This document shows positions 17,499-27,447 of a DNA stretch of 43,038 bases, piece after piece. The notes beneath the pieces were generated by a model. It was not told the DNA's origin, ran no database searches, and worked only from the letters and a program-made list of their open reading frames with translations. The position numbers and the translations under genes are program-made. How positions within the stretch are numbered: position 1 is the first letter of the stretch; every line of letters starts with the position of its first letter. Source of the stretch: Coemansia sp. RSA 922 (lineage: Eukaryota > Kickxellomycota > Kickxellomycetes > Kickxellales > Kickxellaceae); the NCBI GenBank assembly GCA_027577415.1, contig JANBQS010000059.1:1-43038 (forward strand), written 5' to 3'.

Positions 17499-17867
17499 GC
17501 GTTGGTTCAAAGTTTATTGACATGTTCTCTTTAGCGGCTTTAGTTGTTGAGTGAACAAAACCTGGAATGTGCTTATTTTGAAAGTAGAGAGTACTGTATG
17601 TGACTAAAATAGCTAGCAATCATCCTATTTTCTTCTTCTTACAGTCAATGGCAAGGGCAGAAAAGGCGAGGTTTTAGAGAGGTTTCTGTTTTAAAAAAAG
17701 AAACATGTCAGCTGATTTCCGAATAAACGACAGAGGCGTTGATTGAAAGAGTAAGGAGGAAGGAGAAAAGACCTTGAGAAGGAGGGGTTTCTCCAATTAT
17801 TCTCTCTCTTTCTCTCTCTCTTTTTCTTGTCCACATTTTTTATTCATATATTTTTTATTAACACAAC
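17499..17867 (+). promoter_or_regulatory. C7 upstream region
   Basis: TAGCTAGCAATCAT (about 17610-17623), CAGTCAATGGC (17642-17652), GTCAGCTGATTTCC and GCGTTGATTG blocks, and a CT microsatellite (about 17800-17824). The same blocks recur upstream of C8. Confidence 0.55.
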
Positions 17868-18194
17868 ATGTCGCATAGTAATACTCCTGCACAGGTGGAT
17901 AAAGTAATGGTATATGCTCGTGTTGATGGAGGAGAATTGACTAGAATTGGAGCGTTTCTCCTAACAAACAAATGGTCGCATCTCACTAGTGAACTCCCAC
18001 TTACAACAACCTGTGATGGAGAGGTGTTCACTCCAATGTACGTGCATAAAAGAATGTGGCTCACGGCTAATCCTGATGACCCACTATCAAGTCTTGAGTT
18101 TGACTCACCAGCAGAAGGCACTTTTAATGCTGAGGGATGTAGTAGAACTATGATAGTTTATATTCGCGATAATGTTCCTCATATAGACTTTTAA
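17868..18194 (+). CDS. Array protein C7, family C
   Basis: 108 residues. After a short polar N-terminus comes strand KVMVYARVDGG, strand LTRIGAFLLT, helix KWSHLTSELPL, a variable loop, LEFDSPAEGTFN and the signature EGCSRTMIVYIRD. It pairs with C8: VMVYARV, the KWS helix and FDxP...NAEGC are shared. Intracellular by lack of signals; function unknown. Confidence 0.8.
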   Translation: MSHSNTPAQVDKVMVYARVDGGELTRIGAFLLTNKWSHLTSELPLTTTCDGEVFTPMYVHKRMWLTANPDDPLSSLEFDSPAEGTFNAEGCSRTMIVYIRDNVPHIDF

Positions 18195-18887
18195 CAAATT
18201 ATTATATAGAGTTGTTTATATAGTTCCCAAGTATCTAATATATTCTCACCTACATAGACAATACAGGGGGTTATTTTAGCAATATTCTTAGTGTAGGGTT
18301 CTACAAGAATGGTCCCTGTTTTGAAATTGAGTTAAAAAAATGCTAGGATTCATTTTCTTTATTATTGAACAACATATTGTGATACGCAATTATCGAGGTG
18401 TGGTTCAAGTTCTATTCTTTTAATCTCCTTTATGATACTACTTGTGAAGAGTGAACTATTGGGGGTGGATATGTTGGCTGGATTAGGAGAAAATAATTGG
18501 GATTAAATTAGCTAGCAATCATTCACTCTTTTCTTCCAATAAATGGAAACAAATAAGAAACACTTTAGCGAGTGTATTAAAAAAAAGCAAAGCTGGTATC
18601 TGGAATAATGATCTGGAACAAGTGGATTTTCTTTGCTTTCTTTCAATCAATGGCAACAATAATAAGAAACAATTTAAAAAGTATATTAAAAAAGGAATGT
18701 CAGCTGAGTTTCCTAATAGAACAGAGTAGATTAAAAAATCGTTGATTGGAAGAGATTTATTTGCACTATAAAAAGCTCCATTTTTTGGAGGAGAAATGTA
18801 GGGTTCGTTTATCCATCTACATTATTACCAATTTAGCAGCACCCTACACAAGAAACTAATGATAATAACTGTGTGTGAGAGAGAGTA
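18195..18887 (+). repeat. C8 upstream region with repeated promoter blocks
   Basis: Two imperfect direct copies (about 18500-18590 and 18630-18750) of the C7 upstream block, with TAGCTAGCAATCATTC, TCAATGGCAACAATAATAAG, GTCAGCTGAGTTTCC and CGTTGATTGG. TATAAAAAG (18767-18775) lies 121 bp before the C8 ATG. No gene seen. Confidence 0.6.
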
Positions 18888-19154
18888 ATGGTATATGCTC
18901 GTGTTAGTGATGGAGTGTATCGCAAAATTAAAGCATTTGACCTGTCCGCAAAATGGTCAACTGTCCTGGCAGCACTCGCAACTGAGAATACTTGGAAAGC
19001 TCTTACACATCCACCACGTTACCATTACAAAGGCAGATGGGACACGTCAGATGGTGATGCACTCCTATCAGACATGAAATTTGATGAGCCAGAGGGCAGT
19101 GTTTTAAATGCAGAGGGATGTAACAGAGTAATGGTTATTCGAGTTTTATGGTAG
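18888..19154 (+). CDS. Array protein C8, family C, short N-terminus
   Basis: 88 residues starting directly at the first strand, MVYARVSDG, which corresponds to an internal VMVYARV in C7; a TGA four codons upstream rules out a longer frame, so the N-terminal extension of C7 was lost. Then follow IKAFDLS, the helix KWSTVLAALATEN, MKFDEPEGSVLN and the signature EGCNRVMVIRVLW. A nine-codon ORF (MIITVCERE, from 18859) precedes the start and might act as an upstream ORF. It ends 29 bp from the convergent PEX8-like gene. Confidence 0.72.
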   Translation: MVYARVSDGVYRKIKAFDLSAKWSTVLAALATENTWKALTHPPRYHYKGRWDTSDGDALLSDMKFDEPEGSVLNAEGCNRVMVIRVLW

Positions 19155-19183
19155 TCCATTATTTTTAACATTTAACGAGTAGT

Positions 19184-20806
19184 TTACAGTTTAGAAGTAT
19201 CAAATATATCTGCACGTAGCTGCCATATCCACATAGACAATGCAGGTTTCCTAGCTACATCAGCTCGCACAAGAACCAAGTCCTGACAATGATCAACGAC
19301 AGCCCGCTTGATACTCCATTTCTCTTCGACTAAGCGAGACCTCAGTTCAAACATGAGCTGGGGCAAGAGTTCCGCCGGCACAGCAGTCAGCAACTCGGCA
19401 GCGACCAACAGCAGCTCACGTCTTCTCACCGCGTAAATCTCCCCTCGCACACCACCACCACCGGTATAATGGTCGGCTCTACGAAGCAAAACGAGAGCTC
19501 GGTCCCAGGCCGCATGGCCAGGTATAGCGCGTACAGCAGCAGTATATGAGATACGTAGGAGGTCAGCGGAGATACCCTGGTCCGGATACATATCCAAGAC
19601 GAGGTCTGAGTACCATGGCGCAATCTCCACAGCGATATGGCGGATGTCTGATTCGAGAACAGCCAGAATCAATGCGTGCGCGGACTCGAACCACATGGGA
19701 CCTGGGTACACCAACACATCACTACCCACGTACCTCGCAGCCAGTGCCGCTAACCGGGATAGCAAAGGGGCAGAGAGTTTTGGTACCAAGTGTTCGAAGA
19801 AGTCAAGGTAGAACAAGACTACACCCGCCCTTACCATGCCCACATCACTCGGCGCGGATAACAGGCATGGCTGACAAGCAAACAACGCGTCCACATGCGA
19901 CCCGTCAGTGTAGCTGATAGCCAAGGAGCACGCAGAGCGGAATGGGTCGGGCGGCGAGTCACGTCCAAACTCGCGCAGTATGGAAGGATACAAGACAGCT
20001 AGCGAGTCAGTGACTACAGGCCACAGGTCGTCGAGCGAAGGGTCGCGGCTCCCTGAGAAGTACCGCTGGAGTATGCTCTCGAGGACACGCAGCATAGCCA
20101 GCGTACCCACAAAGCAATTGCCCAGCAGCAGCTGTGAGATTGCCCTGGCATGGACCACATAGACTACACGCCGAGCATCAGCAAAGGTTGTCGTCCGCGC
20201 GTGAATAATCTCAGTGAGCAGACCACAAGCCTTTTCGAGATCCAATACACCCGGCTCCCCAAACACAGCGCCAGCTAGTGCATTCAGTACTGCGCCGTCC
20301 CGCCCAGCCAGCAGCTCAGCGATTTTTCCGTATCCGAGCTGAGCTGCCACCTCGACACACACGCCAACCGCCTCGGGCGTTGTAGTGCAGGCCTTATGTG
20401 CCAGGTCGGCAAAGACTGGAACAGCGCGAGACGACACATTATTCAGCGCTACAGCCAAGCCGCCGACAAACGCCAAGGCAGGGACACATGCTTGGCCCCG
20501 AGTATCTTCTGCTGCGCGTAGCATCGCCTGCACTGCCAGAGTGTCTGACGCCGAGCTCGGCATGAGCCGGGTCGCTGCGCACTGGGCAGCGCTGTCAACG
20601 GTATTGCGCGGGATAAGCGCGTCCTGCTGCTGTGCGGCCAGCGCCCGTCGTACTCGCGTAGTACCAATGTACTGGCCTAAATGCATTACGGCATAAAGGG
20701 ACTCTGACGGCTGCCACTGCTCAAAAAGATCTCTGGCGACCTCGGCTACAATGTTGACAGCAGTGCCTGTGGCCAAGATGCGCGCACTAGCTCTGTACTC
20801 ATTCAT
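19184..20806 (-). CDS. PEX8: Pex8-like peroxisomal importomer protein
   Basis: 540 residues, helical and Ala/Leu-rich throughout, with no membrane segment, consistent with an ARM/HEAT-like repeat protein. The segment PGPMWFESAHALILAVLES...WYSDLVLDMYPDQGISADLLRISYTAAVRAI resembles my recollection of the C-terminal region of fungal Pex8. The protein ends in SKL (538-540), a canonical PTS1; a PTS1 on a repeat protein of this kind is characteristic of Pex8, the intraperoxisomal peroxin that links the docking and RING complexes of the import machinery. Codon use is GC-rich, unlike the flanking array genes. The CorA-type gene lies upstream on the same strand, 82 bp away. Alternative: another PTS1-bearing helical-repeat protein. 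Confidence 0.68.
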   Translation of the reverse strand: MNEYRASARILATGTAVNIVAEVARDLFEQWQPSESLYAVMHLGQYIGTTRVRRALAAQQQDALIPRNTVDSAAQCAATRLMPSSASDTLAVQAMLRAAEDTRGQACVPALAFVGGLAVALNNVSSRAVPVFADLAHKACTTTPEAVGVCVEVAAQLGYGKIAELLAGRDGAVLNALAGAVFGEPGVLDLEKACGLLTEIIHARTTTFADARRVVYVVHARAISQLLLGNCFVGTLAMLRVLESILQRYFSGSRDPSLDDLWPVVTDSLAVLYPSILREFGRDSPPDPFRSACSLAISYTDGSHVDALFACQPCLLSAPSDVGMVRAGVVLFYLDFFEHLVPKLSAPLLSRLAALAARYVGSDVLVYPGPMWFESAHALILAVLESDIRHIAVEIAPWYSDLVLDMYPDQGISADLLRISYTAAVRAIPGHAAWDRALVLLRRADHYTGGGGVRGEIYAVRRRELLLVAAELLTAVPAELLPQLMFELRSRLVEEKWSIKRAVVDHCQDLVLVRADVARKPALSMWIWQLRADIFDTSKL

Positions 20807-20888
20807 CAGCTAATAATACAAATATAAAATATAAAAGTTTGGAATTTACAAGAGAGAAGAAAGATAACAAAAATGCATGTGACAAGAA

Positions 20889-21971
20889 TCACACAAGCCG
20901 CTTGATGCGCGCATACACGACAGCCAAGAGAAAGGCGGCGACCAGGCAGCCCATGATGCCGAGCCAAGCGGTGTTAGTTTCGTTAATTCTTTTCTCCTTG
21001 TCGTGCTTCCAAGGCACGCCGATGTTCATTCCGAACAGCCCCGCCGCGTACTGCATTGGCAGCAGCACGGCCGCCAGCAGCAGCCAGCGGCTCGACACAG
21101 CCGCCAGCCGCTCCGACGCCCGGCTCTGCCCCACGGCCAACTGAGCCGCGTAGTGCGCATGGGCCCTGGCCAGCGCCGCCTCGCAGTGCGCACACGACGA
21201 CAGCAGGCCCTTGAGCCGCGAGCCGCCGCCCATCGCCTTTCTCTGCTGCAGCTCCCGCCACGCGCACAGCACCGAGCGGCGGGCGCTGCCAATGCGGCTC
21301 AGCATGGCGGCTCCCCCGCCCGTGTACGCGCCCAGCGACTGCTGCTCAATCGCCGACACCTCCGCCTCCACCGCCCGCAGCGCCTGCGCAGCCGCCTCCG
21401 TCGCAGAGTCGACCAGCGCCCAGATGACGTCGGCAATGCGCGAGTCGGACGTCAGCCGCCGCACCACGCCCGTCGCCACAGCGCCCATTGCGTAGTCGAC
21501 AGAGACAAGCGTCTGCCCGCTCATCACCGCTCTTACTCGCGCATACGTCAGCACTACACGCCCACGCTGATCCTCCAGCCCATCGCCCCCAGCGTCCTCG
21601 CAGAGTACCTCCACGGGCACCCTTACTGCTGCTGCCAGCTCCGAAACCTCCTCCGCTGTGGGGTCCGCTATGTGGACCCAGATCCAATCGCTCTTGGCAG
21701 TCAGTGCGTCTTGCACGCTGTCAGCACCTCGTAGTCCGGTGGGCGGCGAATAGGCCGTCAGTCGTCCCCAGTCAATGTTTTCGGAAATGTCAACTGACGC
21801 CAAAGCTCCAGTCAGCGAAACCTCTTCGAGCGCACTGCGGTCCCAGTCAACGCACTTACTGGGTTGACTGCCTACTAGCATGTTTGCTAATAGCTTTGCT
21901 ATAGCTTCATCATTTGTTAATGCCTTTCCAATAATTCTCTCTAAATAACTGACCAACGTTTGCTCTTCCAT
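20889..21971 (-). CDS. CorA-type divalent metal ion transporter
   Basis: 360 residues with the CorA plan: a cytosolic domain starting with WIWVHIADPTAEEVSEL (about 96-112) and VEVLCEDAGGDGLEDQRGR, a long helical stretch (about 180-295), then two membrane helices near the C-terminus (about 296-313 and 335-353) joined by a loop that begins FGMNIGVPW. The GMN triplet (314-316), at the end of the first helix, is the selectivity signature of this family, which carries Mg2+ (some members Zn2+ or Ni2+) as pentamers. The length fits; a mitochondrial (Mrs2/Lpe10) assignment is not supported because no targeting peptide is seen. GC-rich. Confidence 0.88.
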   Translation of the reverse strand: MEEQTLVSYLERIIGKALTNDEAIAKLLANMLVGSQPSKCVDWDRSALEEVSLTGALASVDISENIDWGRLTAYSPPTGLRGADSVQDALTAKSDWIWVHIADPTAEEVSELAAAVRVPVEVLCEDAGGDGLEDQRGRVVLTYARVRAVMSGQTLVSVDYAMGAVATGVVRRLTSDSRIADVIWALVDSATEAAAQALRAVEAEVSAIEQQSLGAYTGGGAAMLSRIGSARRSVLCAWRELQQRKAMGGGSRLKGLLSSCAHCEAALARAHAHYAAQLAVGQSRASERLAAVSSRWLLLAAVLLPMQYAAGLFGMNIGVPWKHDKEKRINETNTAWLGIMGCLVAAFLLAVVYARIKRLV

Positions 21972-22270
21972 TCAAACTGTAGCGTTGAATTTCTTTATAA
22001 AAAGACAAAAAAAAAGTGTGAATTTATGTTGAATTCATGATACAATAAAAGACGGAAGTGAGAGAAAAAAGACGTGGTGATTGCCTCATGTGATGAAAGG
22101 AAATGGGGTAGGCCACATGTCCACATCTTTCTTTTTTTCTTCTTCTTGGCATGTGCTTGTTATCCTTCAGTTTCGTTCATATAAAACGCAAGCGCCCTTG
22201 CTCGCTCGCTTCCCAAATAATTTCTATTCCAAATCCTCTTACATTTTATTTTGTTTTTCCATTTATTCTA
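21972..22270. promoter_or_regulatory. Divergent promoter: CorA-type gene / D1
   Basis: 299 bp. On the plus strand a TATAAAAC box (22180-22187) is 84 bp before the D1 ATG. No CAGTCAA element is found here, unlike most array promoters. Confidence 0.5.
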
Positions 22271-22654
22271 ATGTCTTCTTTTGGCAGTGGTGCCGAAGCG
22301 TATATAGTCATTAATGACTATAAGAATAAAGGCACAAAACTAGCCAGGGCAAAATGCACACTACCAACTAACATATTTGTACTCAAGCAAATGGCTGAAA
22401 AGCTCCATATCCCATGCACTTTTTATGTCGCCGATAAGGAGTTGTTGGAAGTAGGAACTGATGGCGAAATAAATCTTAACCGATATAATCTAGTCAATAG
22501 TGAGGAATATCTACTATATGTTGATATTGGTACTGGTAATAATCTAGAGCCACCAGCTGGCTCCGAGATAGTTATGTTGGGCAGTACTGCTCTGAGGTTA
22601 ATAAAATCTCATGATTTGCGTCCTCATGTTATAAAATCTCTTTGGAAGTCTTAA
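22271..22654 (+). CDS. Array protein D1 (singleton)
   Basis: 127 residues from the ATG at 22271, which directly precedes a strand-like start (AEAYIVINDYK). Order: strand, basic strand (TKLARAKCTL), helix (FVLKQMAEKLHI), strand (CTFYVADKELLEV), acidic/Asn loop, strand (EYLLYVDIG), then a tail with PPAGSEIVMLG and a basic C-terminus. It has the size, position and apparent fold order of families A, C and E but no shared sequence signature, so I keep it as a separate member. No secretion or membrane signals. Confidence 0.72.
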   Translation: MSSFGSGAEAYIVINDYKNKGTKLARAKCTLPTNIFVLKQMAEKLHIPCTFYVADKELLEVGTDGEINLNRYNLVNSEEYLLYVDIGTGNNLEPPAGSEIVMLGSTALRLIKSHDLRPHVIKSLWKS

Positions 22655-23389
22655 ACCCCAACCACTACAGATAAATATTATTAGACAATTTTTTATTTTA
22701 TATTTACACCAATACACCCATTTTTATTTTGTCAACTTTAGGCTACAAGAGAAAGGTGAACCTATATCAAACGCTGCTAGTAGGTTGTACCAGAGCCATC
22801 TTTCCAGACTAATACATTATTAGTATTGTATTTTTGGGGAAGAAATAACAAGTGGAGAAGAACCAGGTCATTGCTTGAACGTAGCCACTGACAATAAAAA
22901 TATTGGAACAACAGTACTACATATAATTTTCTAATAGTATTACCATTTACGTGTAATCACCTTGATTTAATCTTATCAAACCACACTATCTTTAGCTAAA
23001 TAAACCCACACTCTGAGAATAATGCCATTAGTACAATTTGTAAATGTGCTCTTATCGATGAGTGATTTAATCCCCCTTATGTGATCCTACGACAATATTG
23101 CAAAATGCTTGCAATCATAGGAAAATTGTCATTTCTTTTTATCAAAGAGAATCACGAGTACAAACAAAAGAAAAAACCATACACCTGATTGACAAAAACC
23201 ACATGCATCCGTTGACTGCAGCCAAAGCCATGTGTCCGCAGTTTTTTTTCTCACTTCAGTCAAGCACATCTATCACAGCTATAAAAGTGTGTGGAAAAAG
23301 ACACTAGTCCTTCCACACCACTTTCTTCCACATCACACACACTCTTATTCAAATCTGTTTGTTTTCTTCTTTTTTAAACCAAGCCAAAT
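22655..23389 (+). promoter_or_regulatory. D2 upstream region
   Basis: 735 bp. No gene seen in the first 500 bp. Then GTTGACTGCA (23211-23220), CAGTCAAGCAC (23257-23267) and TATAAAAG (23280-23287), 103 bp before the D2 ATG, in the standard array-promoter order. Confidence 0.6.
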
Positions 23390-23722
23390 ATGAGTCTATC
23401 CACCACCGAGCAAAAGAACAAGGGCAAGCTCCGTATTCGCATCTACTCTGTTGATAATCATCTCTGGGACGAATTTAACCTCCATATTGAAGGTAGACCA
23501 AGTGTAGAAACTATACAAAAGATTGCTGAAACTCAGTTTGAAGAAAAAATGGGAACACCTTTCTATATTGACCTCATGCATAATTCCTTCGACCTACCTA
23601 CTAATAAGAAGTTGACTAATGCCCATCTGGATTCAGCTTCATGGTGGGAGGAATCATGGAATAACAATATTTCCTTGTACACTGTGTATGGAAGACTGAG
23701 ACCTATCAAGAGTCAACTATAA
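23390..23722 (+). CDS. Array protein D2 (singleton)
   Basis: 110 residues. KGKLRIRIYSV and LWDEFNLHIEG look like the paired first strands, SVETIQKIAETQFEEKM the helix, FYIDLMHNSFDLP the next strand, then a Trp-rich segment (SASWWEESWN) and a last strand (NISLYTVYGRLR). The size, fold order and promoter type match the array, but there is no family signature. Function unknown. Confidence 0.74.
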   Translation: MSLSTTEQKNKGKLRIRIYSVDNHLWDEFNLHIEGRPSVETIQKIAETQFEEKMGTPFYIDLMHNSFDLPTNKKLTNAHLDSASWWEESWNNNISLYTVYGRLRPIKSQL

Positions 23723-24614
23723 GTACCACGAGTACTGTTTCCGTTTATTTTATTTATTGTCCGTATTTACCATCGATGCTTTTATTTATTCGAAACCACA
23801 CACAAGAACGCGTTCAAGCAAATAGGCGTTATTCTTATGATTTCTTTTTTATTTACTTGAATAGTTTTTCTTACTAGGTTTGTTTCCTTGTTTAATGCAA
23901 TCTCAATTTATCAACCTATCAAGTTGGACAAGTGGGCTTTAACGAGTCGCTCCTTTTTGGCATTCTTTATTCACAATTCCAAAAAAAAGGAAATCTAAAG
24001 AAAAGCAAGAAAGAACCATGCTGGATTTTTTTTGACAGAAATGGTAAAGTTTGCCTCTCCCCCCTTTTTTTCGACAAACTGGAAAAAGGAAAACTTGTGA
24101 ATGCTATTTGTTAGCACCAAAAAGCAGAAAAATCTATTTTTGTACTTTTTTTCTCCCCAACCGAAAGCGTACAAAGCACACGTGCAGTTTTTCAAAGAAA
24201 GTCGACGAACATGGATGTGAAACAGAGCTCGAGCGCGCCTTTTCTGCTTCAACAAAGGCAAGCACTTCCTTTGGGACGCTCTTTTCCAAAAGAAAATTGT
24301 ACAATGTATGACGTGGTTTTGCTCATTGTGAGACAACCAAAGGGGAAAAAATCCGTTTGTACGTCATTTTTTACTATTTTCTGACGTATTTGACATGTAT
24401 TCTTCCCCAACCAAAAAATGCTAGCTCGCAGTCAACGGGTTGAGACTGTATTTTTGTATGCTAGAGCTTGAAAATAATTCCTTCAGTCAGCGGGGCTGCC
24501 CGACTATAAAAATACGAGCCCACCGGAAGCGAGAATATTTTTTTTTCTCTATCTCATTCCCAATAACATATTTTGCTTTCATAATATATTTCACAGCATA
24601 TCTAAACACCACTC
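23723..24614 (+). repeat. E1 upstream region, duplicated before E5
   Basis: The part from about 23930 to 24545 matches 30083-30120 plus 30293-30890 almost block for block, e.g. GGAAATCTAAAGAAAAGCAA, TTTTTGTACTTTTT, CAGAGCTCGAG, CTTCCTTTGGG, ATTGTACAATG and TTTGTACGTCATTT. It ends in CAGTCAACGGG (24429-24439) and the core promoter CAGTCAGCGGGGCTGCCCG (24484-24502) followed by TATAAAAA (24505-24512), 103 bp before the E1 ATG. Confidence 0.75.
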
Positions 24615-24926
24615 ATGACTGAAATAGCACACGAGATTCAGGTTGTTATTGTTGACAAAAAGAGAAGAGAGAGGCGAAACAGTTACGTCTTTGTTAGCCC
24701 AAAAGAATGCACAGCAAAGGATTTGACTGAAACAGTTAATAAGGTGATTAAAACCTGCAAATGGAATGTTACAAGCCTTGTGGACAAGGTTCACTATGAT
24801 AAGGAGAAGTGTATAAAAGGGGAGGACCCAATTGCGACAGCCTTTGAGAAAGACGAGGCACAGCTAGTCCAGGGCTCTAAGACAAGACGTATATTATATG
24901 GCCTGGTGGAAGAAATTAAAGACTAG
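24615..24926 (+). CDS. Array protein E1, family E
   Basis: 103 residues. Strand HEIQVVIVDKK, strand SYVFVSPKE, helix DLTETVNKVIKTCKWN, strand DKVHYDKEKC, the family E signature CIKGEDPIATAF (C-[ILV]-x4-[PA]-I in all five members), and a last strand RRILYGLVEE. E1 is closest to E5, which also has FV/WVSPK and CISKNNPI, and its promoter is closest to that of E5. Basic and intracellular. Function unknown. Confidence 0.8.
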   Translation: MTEIAHEIQVVIVDKKRRERRNSYVFVSPKECTAKDLTETVNKVIKTCKWNVTSLVDKVHYDKEKCIKGEDPIATAFEKDEAQLVQGSKTRRILYGLVEEIKD

Positions 24927-25969
24927 TAGATTCACTCAAGAACCTATCTTACTGTGTGAAAACGACTACAATTAGCATTGCAAGAGTGCCTATCATCAGT
25001 TATCATACTGGTCGACTACGCATGCCAGAGACATTTATACTGGCCACTATTTTTTATAGTTAACTGAAACCAGAACCTGTCACATTTCTTGTCCCCCATG
25101 TTCTCATAAAGTATCTGTTCTATATTACCTTAATTTATTTTGACTAGATTAATTTGAATTAGTAGTCTTATAAGGATAAAATAGAGCACATGTTGACAGC
25201 CACATCTTAGTTAAGCCGTGAAAGAGTAAACAAGCACCGGCTGGTTGGCAAATAGAAAAGGGTCAGTCAACATTAGCACATGCACTAACTAATACCCCAT
25301 CCCTCGCAATGTGCACCTTTTCTCTACCCTAGCTTATTGTTTAACACGGGCGAATGTTCTCTTTGTGCATACCCACGTTTGCTTAAGAGTGGTAAGAAGT
25401 GAAAGGTGTTTCCAGAAATAGACCAAGTTGATTCATCAGCTATAGCTGATTACCAGCAGCTAGTCGGCATGATTGTACCATGCCAAACACGTGGGCTTTC
25501 CACCATGCTCTTTTGCTTTTGCCCTTTTCAACTAGCATTGGGGTGCTCAAAAGAAATAGAAAGCGCAAGTTGGATTTGGAAAGAGTAAAGTCTGCCTCTT
25601 TTTGTTTTTTTTTTCTTGGCCCACGTGTAGGAAAATGCACTAAAAATAAATGTCTGACACAATTATTTGCCTTTAAAAGAAGCCTGTAAAAAGGACCTTC
25701 TGGTTCTGAACATCTCAGATTTTCAGGTTATATATTCAGAAATTGATTTGGTCAGCCAACCAACCAATCAATGTCGGGCTAGCTCTCAGTCAACGGGTGG
25801 AGACTTTATTTTTGCAGGCAAGAACAAGACGGAAACCCCCTCAGTCAACAGAAGCTGCCCGAGTATAAAATGTCAACGAGCAGGAGGAATAGACAATCGT
25901 TACTCTATCCCATCTCAACTACTCATTTGTCTCATATAGCAAGCTTGACAACCTACCCAACAACTACCA
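24927..25969 (+). promoter_or_regulatory. E2 upstream region
   Basis: 1043 bp without a credible gene. Blocks shared with the E3 upstream region: TTTGTGCATACCCAC, GCTAGTCGGCATG, CCAAACACGTGGGCTTTCCA. Promoter: CAGTCAACGGG (25787-25797), CAGTCAACAGAAGCTGCCC from 25842, TATAAAA (25864-25870), 100 bp before the E2 ATG. Confidence 0.65.
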
Positions 25970-26290
25970 ATGACTGCGACTAACGAAAGAGTGTTTGGTG
26001 TAAAGTATGACGTTCCGGTTACATACCACCTTGTTAGCAGGTCGCTAAATAGAAGGCTAAAGAGCGTAGAATATGTCTCAGATAATGGTGAAACTGTCGC
26101 AATATTAACGGAAAAAATTGCGCATACAAGTGAAAAGTGTGCCTGGAATTTGTTTAAATACGTAAAGAGCGCTCATTACACAGAAGCTAGCTGTCTAACA
26201 GGTACCGAAGCTATTGAAGATACAATCGACCTAGAAAAGACTGAAATTGGCCCTGATAATAGACATGTTATATATTTGACGATTGAGTAG
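25970..26290 (+). CDS. Array protein E2, family E
   Basis: 106 residues. Shares with E3 and E4: an N-terminal RV-GV-Y motif (RVFGVKYDV), KSVEYVSDNGETVAILTEKI, SEKCAWNLFKYVKSAHYT and SCLTGTEAIEDTI, the last being the family signature with Ala in place of Pro. The GETVA segment begins the predicted helix and WNLF lies before the next strand. Ends in VIYLTIE, a final strand. Intracellular; function unknown. Confidence 0.82.
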   Translation: MTATNERVFGVKYDVPVTYHLVSRSLNRRLKSVEYVSDNGETVAILTEKIAHTSEKCAWNLFKYVKSAHYTEASCLTGTEAIEDTIDLEKTEIGPDNRHVIYLTIE

Positions 26291-27447
26291 TATCAACACC
26301 CTATCCAGAGAACACAATTGCAATAGCTGCATCATTACCAATAAAACAGAAAAAGTGTTAAATAAGCCGACTCTCCGGCTAAACATAACATGTAAGATGT
26401 CATGGTTGCAGTCGCAAGTGGATTCAAGAATAATTTCCATGGCTGGGTGTTCTCAACTGTAGCCATACTATAGCTCTTCACTCTAATTGACTAGATTTAT
26501 TAGAGTTAGTAGTTTTAGTATGATACAATAAAACACACGTTGACAGCCACAATTTTTATTAAGCCATGAAGTACAGACGCATGCTGGCTGGTTGACCTAT
26601 AGAAAATGACATGTCTACGCTGAACGAGTCACTGGTTATGGCCCTACCCTTGGCAGTGTTTGTCACTCATCCAGTATTTCTTACTCTGGACAGAGTATTT
26701 GAATAGTCACTTTGTGCATACCCACACTTGCAAATGTTGGTGAGCAAAAAAGGTTTCCAGAAATAACACCACACTGGTTCTCAGCCATAGCAGATTTCGG
26801 CGGCTAGTCGGCATGGTTGTGTCAAGCCAAACACGTGGGCTTTCCACGATGCTCTTTTGAGTCCATTTCGCCTTATTCCAACTACCAATAAAGGGTGCGA
26901 AAAACAACGGAAAGCACATGTTGAATTTGACAAAAAGCTAGGCTAGCCCCTTTTACATGCCATCTGAAAAGACCAAAGAAAATGCAAAATCCATTTGTCA
27001 GCAAAAAGTGCTGAAGAACAACAATAAAAGGAATACCTATTTTTGTACTCTTTCTCCCCAACGAAAAATGTAGAAAGCACAATTTTCAAAGCAAGTCGAC
27101 GAGCAAGGAAAAGGTAGGGCTCAAGCGAGCATTTCGGATTCAACAGCCAAGGCTAGCACTTTTCTTTGGGGACCATGTTCAAAAGACAATTGTACAATGT
27201 CAGATGCAATTATTCGCCTTTGAAAGTGGCCTTTAAAAAGGAGCTTCCGTTTCTGAACATGCCTCCATCTATTTTTCTGCAGAAATTGGTGTGGTCCACC
27301 AACAAACCAACGAATTGTTTGCTAGCTCTCAGTCAATGGGGACAACCGGGCTATAAAAAGGCAGCGAGTAGGAGGAATGGACAATCGCTACTCTATCTCA
27401 TCCCAACTATTCTTTTTTGGCTAGCATAGAACCCTTGAAAACTTACC
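26291..27447 (+). promoter_or_regulatory. E3 upstream region
   Basis: 1157 bp. Repeats the E2 upstream blocks (TTTGTGCATACCCAC at about 26711, CCAAACACGTGGGCTTTCCA at about 26826) and, from about 26940 to 27190, part of the E1/E5 upstream sequence (TTTTTGTACT..., ATTGTACAATG). Promoter: CAGTCAATGGGG (27330-27341) and CTATAAAAAG (27351-27360), 88 bp before the ATG. Confidence 0.65.

Noticed and set aside
20983..21904. Several long ORFs overlapping the CorA-type gene on both strands
   Set aside because: Shadow frames of a GC-rich gene; only the 360-codon frame carries a conserved domain (GMN motif, two membrane helices).
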